Position numbers and translations under genes: made by a program. A model generated the notes under the pieces. That model was not told the origin of the DNA, did not search any database, and saw nothing but the letters and a program-made list of their open reading frames with translations. From an uncultured bacterium (GTDB lineage Bacteria > Verrucomicrobiota > Lentisphaeria > Victivallales > UBA1829), in contig CASERY010000086.1 in the NCBI GenBank assembly GCA_949290385.1, forward strand, positions 1 to 39,694: a DNA stretch of 39,694 nucleotides, given 5' to 3'. This document shows positions 34,536-39,694 of the stretch, piece after piece; position 1 is the first letter of the stretch, and each line of letters begins with the position of its first letter.

Positions 34536-35294
34536 TCAGTGTCCTGTTACAGCGTTGCGGAGTTTTGCCGCGCAATTGCTGGTGATGGAATCAACCCCCA
34601 TATCTATGTAGCGGCGTGCGACATCTTCCAGATCCACGGTCCAGATGGCAACATGGAATCCGGCGTTCTTCAGGGCTTTAATATAAGCTGCATTGAAGGC
34701 TTTTTCCAATGCGTGGGCATCAATTCCATCGGCTTTTGCCGTCTGGAGAAACCGGATGGTTTCTTCGGCAGAAGGAGAAAAAGATCCGTCTGCTTCATTT
34801 TCCTTGAAAGATGTGAGCCAGAGTGTTTTGATGTCGGGCATATACTTCTTGCTTGCAGCCACAATTTCCCTGTGGAAGGAAATCATGACAATCTGATCGT
34901 GCGGAATATGCAGGGCATCAATTTCTTTCTGCATAGCCGAGAGAACCTTTTCATCGTTTTCCTTGACTTCAACGTAGAATTTTTTGCCGGGTTTGAGAAT
35001 CTCGAGAACAGAACGGAAGGTGGGGATTTTTTCCCCTTTGTAATCGGCTTTCCCATTGCAGACATCTACGGTCTGTGTTTCAGCAAAGGTGCTTTCTTCA
35101 ATATGGATATTTTTGTCTCCGACTCGTCCTGTTTCGCTGTCATGAATGCAGACAAGAATGTTGTCGGAAGTCAGATGAATATCGGTTTCAATTCCTTCTG
35201 TATCCCGTTCCATGGCCAGTTTGAAGGCGCTCAGGGTATTTTCCGGAGCGTCAGCGGATTCTCCGCGGTGCGAAATCCATTCAACTCGTTTCAT
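34536..35294 (-). CDS. Glycerophosphodiester phosphodiesterase
   Basis: A 252-residue GDPD-domain TIM-barrel enzyme, cytosolic (no signal peptide). Motifs: WISHRGESADAPENTLSAF (HRG...ENT), GIETDIHLTSD (ExD), VCIHDSETGR (HD), FYVEVKEND (Glu/Lys) and AIWTVDLEDVARRYIDMGV. It hydrolyses glycerophosphodiesters to glycerol-3-phosphate and an alcohol, the substrate for the GlpA-like enzyme of the same operon. Spacings of 3 and 4 bases to its neighbours show tight co-transcription. It ends in TGA. Confidence 0.92.
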   Translation of the reverse strand: MKRVEWISHRGESADAPENTLSAFKLAMERDTEGIETDIHLTSDNILVCIHDSETGRVGDKNIHIEESTFAETQTVDVCNGKADYKGEKIPTFRSVLEILKPGKKFYVEVKENDEKVLSAMQKEIDALHIPHDQIVMISFHREIVAASKKYMPDIKTLWLTSFKENEADGSFSPSAEETIRFLQTAKADGIDAHALEKAFNAAYIKALKNAGFHVAIWTVDLEDVARRYIDMGVDSITSNCAAKLRNAVTGH

Positions 35295-35297
35295 TTT

Positions 35298-35660
35298 TTA
35301 CCTCTTGATTGTGCTTGAAAAAATGACATTGACATTGCTGTCTTGAAAATTTTCAATGAAAATATCGCCCATTTTCACCGGAATGTCAACCCGCATTCGG
35401 TAAAGAGTATTTAAAAGAGGGGCGATTAGATTCTTCGGGAGTTCTCTGTCTGTTCTGACGGGCGCATACGGCTGTTCTTTGGAGTTGCAGGCTACAACTG
35501 CGGTAACAATTCTCCGGGGATCGCACAACTCCTGGCGGGCATATGCGGCGCCACGGGGACATTGGTTGCCGGTAATCTTCAGATTTTCAAAGTTGCCGTT
35601 CCATTCAGCGGAAAGGCGACATCCGAACGGACAGCGGATACAGATTAATTCCTGCTTCAT
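35298..35660 (-). CDS. DUF1667 protein (Cys-rich redox partner)
   Basis: A 120-residue protein with the DUF1667 arrangement: N-terminal CIRCPFGC, then ITGNQCPRGAAYARQEL and PRRIVTAVV. The cysteines (C-x2-C-x3-C and a later C) could bind an Fe-S cluster or metal. In many bacteria this gene sits next to a GlpA-like dehydrogenase and an FAD/NAD oxidoreductase, as here, and all three are thought to act as one glycerol-3-phosphate oxidising unit. The exact role is not established. It starts 6 bases after the oxidoreductase stop and ends in TAA. Confidence 0.88.
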   Translation of the reverse strand: MKQELICIRCPFGCRLSAEWNGNFENLKITGNQCPRGAAYARQELCDPRRIVTAVVACNSKEQPYAPVRTDRELPKNLIAPLLNTLYRMRVDIPVKMGDIFIENFQDSNVNVIFSSTIKR

Positions 35661-35666
35661 TTTCTT

Positions 35667-36923
35667 TCATTCTCCTTTTTTCAGACGGAATATGAGTTCA
35701 CCTTTTTCCTGGAGAAGTTTTCCGTCCAGTTCCACAAGGATCATTTCAGAGGGACGAACTGTGCTGTAATGTTTTTTCCAGATGACTTTACCGTTAAGTT
35801 CCGCCTCAAGTTCAGCCTGATTGCTTACAATCAGGGAACGGAAAGCAAATCGTGTTTTGCGTCCACTCTGATAGGTGTTGGGAATGACATATTTCAGATT
35901 GGATTCAACCTTGACAGGATTCTTTTCCCCGCAGTCTTCGCCGTCCAGTCTGCGGACAGCCATTTTTGCCGCATTTTCCGCTTCTTCCGAAACAAAATCT
36001 GCCAGATCGTGCACATGCAGTACATTGCCTCCGGCGAAAATGCCCGGTACCGTTGTCTCGTAATTGGAGTCCACCAGAGGCCCTCCTGTAGACGGATTCA
36101 GTTTCACTCCGGCACTCCTGGACAATTCATTTTCAGGAATCAGCCCGACAGAAAAAAGTACGGTATCGCATTCAACTTGAAATTTCTGTTCCATCTGAGG
36201 AATTCCGCCGGAGAACGGCGCAATTTCCACTCCTTCAACGCGTTCCCGTCCCAGAATGTTGACAACCGAGTGCTCCAGATAAAGCGGGATTCCGAAATCA
36301 TCCAGACACTGAACAATATTACGGACCAGTCCTGCCGGATAAGGCATAATTTCCACGACCGCTTTTACTTCAATCCCTGTCCAGCTCAGGCGGCGGGCCA
36401 TGATAAGTCCGATATCTCCTGATCCTACAATAACGGCTTTTTTCCCAGGCAGAATCCCCTCTGTATTCAGCAGTTTCTGGGCAGCGCCCGCCGTGAATAC
36501 TCCAGCCGGCCTGCTGCCTGGGACCGCGATATTGCCTCGGCTGCGTTCCCCGCATCCCATGGCAAGGATTACGGCACGTGCATGAATTTTCCGGACTCCT
36601 TCTCTGGAAGAAAGAGCAATAAGTGTAAATGTGCCGTCTGCCTCTTTTACAAGACTGGTGACAGAAGTTCCGGAACGGATCTTTGCGCCGGCTTTCAGGG
36701 CTTTTTCTGTAAAACGTTCTGCGTATTCGGGGCCTGTCAGTTCCTCCTTGAAGTAGCGCAGGCCAAAGCCGTTGTGAATGCACTGCCTCAGAATTCCTCC
36801 GGGATGGTCTTCCCGGTCGATGACAAGGGTGGTTTTTCCTGCTGACGATGTTTCAGCCGCGGCGGCAAGTCCTGCGGCTCCTGCTCCGATGACGGCAATA
36901 TCAAAGGACTCTTCCTGAATCAT
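35667..36923 (-). CDS. FAD-dependent NAD(P)-linked oxidoreductase of the glycerol-phosphate operon
   Basis: A 418-residue pyridine-nucleotide-disulfide-type flavoprotein. FAD site IAVIGAGAAGLAAAAE at the N-terminus; central NAD site AVIVGSGDIGLIMARRL; second FAD motif GIFAGGNVLHVHDL. CIHNGFGLRYF and ILAMGCGERSRGN are typical of the group paired with DUF1667. It likely passes electrons from the GlpA-like dehydrogenase to NAD or another acceptor. ATG 36923 overlaps the end of the glpA-like gene by 23 bases. A longer frame to 36983 lacks similarity. It ends in TGA. Confidence 0.9.
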   Translation of the reverse strand: MIQEESFDIAVIGAGAAGLAAAAETSSAGKTTLVIDREDHPGGILRQCIHNGFGLRYFKEELTGPEYAERFTEKALKAGAKIRSGTSVTSLVKEADGTFTLIALSSREGVRKIHARAVILAMGCGERSRGNIAVPGSRPAGVFTAGAAQKLLNTEGILPGKKAVIVGSGDIGLIMARRLSWTGIEVKAVVEIMPYPAGLVRNIVQCLDDFGIPLYLEHSVVNILGRERVEGVEIAPFSGGIPQMEQKFQVECDTVLFSVGLIPENELSRSAGVKLNPSTGGPLVDSNYETTVPGIFAGGNVLHVHDLADFVSEEAENAAKMAVRRLDGEDCGEKNPVKVESNLKYVIPNTYQSGRKTRFAFRSLIVSNQAELEAELNGKVIWKKHYSTVRPSEMILVELDGKLLQEKGELIFRLKKGE

Positions 36924-38391
36924 GGGATGCCTCGCGATTTTGATTGATTTGAACTTCCAGATCCCCGAGACGTCCTGCGGCAAGACGGCTGCCGCCGCCT
37001 TTCTTGGTAAGTTCCTCCATGGGGATGCCTGTTTCTCTGCTGATGATTTTCATGATTCTGGCGGTGCAGAAGCCTCCCTGACAGCGGCCCATTCCTGCAC
37101 GGGTATAAAATTTTACGCCGTCAAGAGTTGTATGGCCTTTGCGCACAGCTTCGACAATTTCTGCTTCAGAAATTTTTTCGCAGCGACATACAATGTGGGT
37201 CCATGCCGGATCTTCCTGATGCAGTCGGTCCATTTCCTCCAGAGATTCATGGCGAATTTCATGTTTCGGTGCAAGCTCCGTAACAATATGGATCTTTTCC
37301 AGCAGAGGAAGTCCTGCACTTTTCAGTAGATCTTTAATGTATTCGCCAATGGCGGGCGACGCAGTCAGTCCGGGGGATTGGATGCCTGCCGCCTGTATAA
37401 AGTTCGGAGCCTTTTCCGAGAGAGCAATGTAAAAATCCTCATGATCCATGACGGGACGGAGTCCGGCAAAGGAAGTAATCAGGTCGCGCGGAGAAATCCC
37501 GTTGACCATATTGCGGACCAGAGAAAGAATTTTTTTCATATGGTCTGCATCCGTTGAAGTGTCCCATTTGCTGTCAACCGGATCCGCAGTAGGCCCGATC
37601 ATGGTTGTCCCTTCAGCCGTCGGAATGACCAGAACACCTTTGGAGTGCGCTGTGGGAACCGGAAATATAACGCGTTCAGGACGGGCTGAACTGTTCCGGT
37701 CCAGCAGATATTCCTCTCCTTTGCGGGGATGAATCGTAAATTCCTCCGCCCCGAAAATTCGGGAAACGCGGTCTGCAAAAAGCCCTGCGGCATTGACAAC
37801 ATATTTTGCCCGGACTGTTTCTCCGTTTGCGGATTGAATAACCCAGGCATTGTCTTCACGCTCCGCTTGAACAACTTCAAAATTGCATTTCAAATCGGTG
37901 TCATTGCGTTTGGCGGCTTCCACAAGACTGAATACGTAACGGTAAGGTTCAATGGTGCCGCCACCTGGCGCAAAGAATCCGCCGATGACTTCGGGATTCA
38001 ATTTGGGTTCCAGCTGGAGAAGACGGTCTCGTCCGCACATTTCAAGATCCCGGACTCCGTTTGCGAGGCCCTGTTCATAAAGTTTATGAACGGTGCTCAT
38101 TTCCTCCGGAGAAAATGCGATTACAAGAATTCCTGTCCGTTTGAATGGAAAGCCCAGTTCATGCTGGAGTCGTTCAAACATCAGATTCCCCCGGATTTCC
38201 AGTTTTGCTTTCAGGGTGGATACAGGATGGTGGAAGCCTCCATGAATAATGCCGGAGTTTGCTTTGGATACTCCGAAACTGACATCAGCACAGCGTTCAA
38301 GCAGAACATTTTTCAGCTGATAGTGCGACAGCTGCCATGCTGTTGCGGCACCTGTTACTCCGGCTCCGATAACTGCAACATCGTAAATCAT
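36901..38391 (-). CDS. glpA: GlpA-like glycerol-3-phosphate dehydrogenase with BFD-type [2Fe-2S] domain
   Basis: A 496-residue flavoprotein of the DAO fold. FAD motif VAVIGAGVTGAATAW (about 5-19), SKANSGIIHGGFH, VNAAGLFAD and FAGLRPVMDHEDF are G3P dehydrogenase/oxidase blocks. The C-terminal BFD-like domain binds an iron-sulfur cluster through Cys402, Cys404, Cys437 and Cys442 (CRCEKI and GRCQGGFC). It oxidises glycerol-3-phosphate to DHAP. It shares ATGA with the upstream HAD gene and overlaps the FAD oxidoreductase downstream. It has no membrane segment, so anchoring needs a partner. It ends in TGA. Confidence 0.9.
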   Translation of the reverse strand: MIYDVAVIGAGVTGAATAWQLSHYQLKNVLLERCADVSFGVSKANSGIIHGGFHHPVSTLKAKLEIRGNLMFERLQHELGFPFKRTGILVIAFSPEEMSTVHKLYEQGLANGVRDLEMCGRDRLLQLEPKLNPEVIGGFFAPGGGTIEPYRYVFSLVEAAKRNDTDLKCNFEVVQAEREDNAWVIQSANGETVRAKYVVNAAGLFADRVSRIFGAEEFTIHPRKGEEYLLDRNSSARPERVIFPVPTAHSKGVLVIPTAEGTTMIGPTADPVDSKWDTSTDADHMKKILSLVRNMVNGISPRDLITSFAGLRPVMDHEDFYIALSEKAPNFIQAAGIQSPGLTASPAIGEYIKDLLKSAGLPLLEKIHIVTELAPKHEIRHESLEEMDRLHQEDPAWTHIVCRCEKISEAEIVEAVRKGHTTLDGVKFYTRAGMGRCQGGFCTARIMKIISRETGIPMEELTKKGGGSRLAAGRLGDLEVQINQNREASHDSGRVL

Positions 38392-39194
38392 TCAGGTCTC
38401 CTCATTTCAAAGGATTTCCATACAGATTGAAGTTCCCCCAGATCATGGACTTTGTAATCGGGTTCAATTCCTTCCGGTACAGTCAGATCTGCACCTGGAG
38501 AAAGAATCTGGCAGCTTGCAGCGCCTGCATTGACTCCAAGAGCAATATCTGTTGAAAGTCTGTCTCCGATCATGAGACACTGGTGAATACCGACTCCAAA
38601 TTTTTGAGCAGCATATTTCAGCATTCCGGGATCCGGCTTTCCAAGAACTTTGATTTTCTTGTTGGTGGAAACTTCCAGCGCCTTTGTAATGGCTCCGCAG
38701 TCCACAAGCCATGTCTTCTGATCTGTTGGGCAGAACACATCCGGATGTGTGGCAAAACCGGGAATCCCCTGATGCAGAAAGTAAGCGGCTCTGCAAAGTT
38801 TTTCATAAGTCAGGTTTCTGTCGAATGCTATGACCACAGCCTGAGGATTTTCTCTGTCAATTTCAAAGCCGGCTTGTTGAAACTCCTTTTCGATGGATTT
38901 CATGGCGAGCAGAGTTACACGCTTGATTTCCGGGTGCTTTTCTTTTAGATAGTCGATGGTATACTCTGTGGATGTATAAAAATGCTTTTCTCCAGCTTTA
39001 ATTCCCATCTTCGCAAGTTTTTCAACATATTCCGGAATACTGAGGGACGAATTGTTGGAAAGGAATGCGAATCCGATCTTTCTTTCTTTTAGAAAATTCA
39101 GAAAGGGGATTGTTGTCGGGAAGAGCGTATTTCCATGGTAAATTGTTCCATCCATGTCCAGAAAGACCTGACGGATCTGAAGCAGTTTTTCCAT
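38388..39194 (-). CDS. HAD-IIA sugar phosphatase (NagD/glycerol-3-phosphate phosphatase-like)
   Basis: A 268-residue HAD enzyme. Motif I FLDMDGTIYHG (Asp13 nucleophile, Asp15), motif II FLSNNSS, a type IIA cap (about 75-180) and motifs III/IV KVLGKPDPGM and MIGDRLSTDIALG. Members dephosphorylate sugar phosphates, phosphoglycolate or glycerol-3-phosphate; heading this operon suggests a glycerol-phosphate-related substrate. ATG 39194 follows AAAGGAG with good spacing. It is the first gene of the operon, directly behind the inverted-repeat operator. It ends in TGA, overlapping glpA by ATGA. Confidence 0.9.
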   Translation of the reverse strand: MEKLLQIRQVFLDMDGTIYHGNTLFPTTIPFLNFLKERKIGFAFLSNNSSLSIPEYVEKLAKMGIKAGEKHFYTSTEYTIDYLKEKHPEIKRVTLLAMKSIEKEFQQAGFEIDRENPQAVVIAFDRNLTYEKLCRAAYFLHQGIPGFATHPDVFCPTDQKTWLVDCGAITKALEVSTNKKIKVLGKPDPGMLKYAAQKFGVGIHQCLMIGDRLSTDIALGVNAGAASCQILSPGADLTVPEGIEPDYKVHDLGELQSVWKSFEMRRPE

Positions 39195-39215
39195 GACGAT
39201 TCTCCTTTGTTTATC

Positions 39216-39252
39216 TTTTTGTTTAGTAAATATAATATCAACTAAACAAAAA
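39216..39252. promoter_or_regulatory. 12-bp perfect inverted repeat at the glycerol-phosphate operon promoter
   Basis: TTTTTGTTTAGT (39216-39227) and ACTAAACAAAAA (39241-39252) are exact reverse complements around 13 A/T-rich bases. On the minus strand the centre contains TATTATATT, a good -10 candidate, about 30 bases before the HAD start. A dimeric repressor would cover the promoter. The XRE-cupin protein encoded last in this operon is the obvious candidate. Confidence 0.7.
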
Positions 39253-39694
39253 TCAAGGGACTGCTTTCATCAAGTAGGACCCGTTGATTTTTGAGAGCCT
39301 ATTTTCGATTTTTCAATGATTCTATATAAAATTCAGCCGTTTGAAAGAGCGATCATTTTTCTTGTTGCACTCTGTGAAGGGTTTGGAAAGGATCCTAGAA
39401 AAACTTTTTGGATAGATTTAATCACAAGACGAACCGTAAAAAGGAGGAGCTTTTCAGCACCTTTGAGAAATAAGGCAGAATGAATAGCAGGAATGGAAAT
39501 TATTTTTTTTAGAGTATCTGCTGTTTTCTGCATATATTTAATTCATTTTAAAGAAATTATAATTGATAATATGGAAGTCAAATCAGTCAAAAAAATGTCC
39601 GGTCCCGTTATTTTCCAGGACAGGGAAACTTTCCTGTTTCTGTAGCGGAAGCATATTTAGAAAGAAGGGACAAGAGTTGATGTAATTCATTTAT
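39253..39694. other. Right-end region without a supported gene
   Basis: About 440 AT-rich bases. A 66-codon frame on the minus strand (39333-39533) has no recognisable domain and no ribosome binding site, so I do not call it. A near-palindrome around 39620-39637 (ACAGGGAAAC and TTTCCTGT) may be a terminator part for a gene beyond the edge. Confidence 0.4.

Noticed and set aside
39333-39533. 66-codon minus-strand frame at the right end.
   Set aside because: No ribosome binding site, no recognisable domain, AT-rich context; could be chance.

Overview
What it is. A gene-dense bacterial chromosome segment (about 35 genes, roughly 90% coding, mid-40s % G+C by eye). Several family types point to the PVC superphylum, most likely Lentisphaerota/Victivallales: a BNR-repeat sialidase-like protein, an M14 peptidase with an N-terminal RGPAVS..DGG domain, a GSCFA protein, tandem LPS-type kinases and divergent FtsA/FtsZ. 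That placement is an inference from gene content. I see no phage, transposon, rRNA, tRNA or CRISPR-Cas genes.

Main result: UAG looks like a sense codon here. Thirteen genes contain 16 in-frame TAG codons: typA, a GSCFA gene, a sialidase-like gene (2), sppA, a pfkB-family kinase, an M14 peptidase gene (2), ftsA, ftsZ, an M28 gene, a sugar/LPS kinase gene, clpC, an OppC/YejE-type permease gene (2) and dut. In each, family-conserved sequence continues in the same frame past the TAG. In several, catalytic residues lie beyond it: dUTPase motif V, the M14 general base, the M28 zinc ligands, the kinase HPDFHAGN loop and the second ClpC ATPase. No gene is interrupted by TAA or TGA, and none of the 34 complete genes ends in TAG (21 TGA, 13 TAA). 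Read with UAG as sense, all of them are ordinary full-length genes. The encoded residue cannot be fixed from this window: the columns I can recall mix Ala, Glu and hydrophobic positions. Gln is a reasonable prior but unproven.

Layout. 1-5248 (minus): ABC-F ATPase (cut by the edge), typA, a lipoprotein gene, holB and tmk. 5452-12157 (plus): recD2-like helicase, GSCFA protein, asparagine synthase, sialidase-like protein. 12366-19157 (minus): seven genes, from an M14 peptidase through a glutaredoxin, a pfkB-type kinase, sppA, a degenerate PD-(D/E)XK protein and thioredoxin to tilS. 19301-25472 (plus): a reduced division cluster, with MraZ boxes, mraZ, a small membrane protein at the ftsL position, a penicillin-binding-protein dimerisation domain without a transpeptidase, ftsW/rodA, ftsA and ftsZ. 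No rsmH or mur genes are present. 25513-33541 (plus): M28/glutaminyl-cyclase-like lipoprotein, two LPS-type kinases, clpC, Nudix hydrolase, orphan permease, dut. 33950-39194 (minus): a tightly packed glycerol-phosphate operon (HAD phosphatase, GlpA-like dehydrogenase, FAD oxidoreductase, DUF1667 protein, glycerophosphodiesterase, XRE-cupin regulator) behind a 12-bp inverted-repeat operator.

How the parts work together. The division cluster supplies septal assembly (FtsZ, FtsA, FtsW) under a likely MraZ autoregulatory operator. The glycerol-phosphate operon can take glycerophosphodiesters to glycerol-3-phosphate and DHAP, with its own regulator encoded last. If UAG is read as sense, the cell should carry a CUA-anticodon tRNA and should have lost or altered release factor 1. 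Both lie outside this window.
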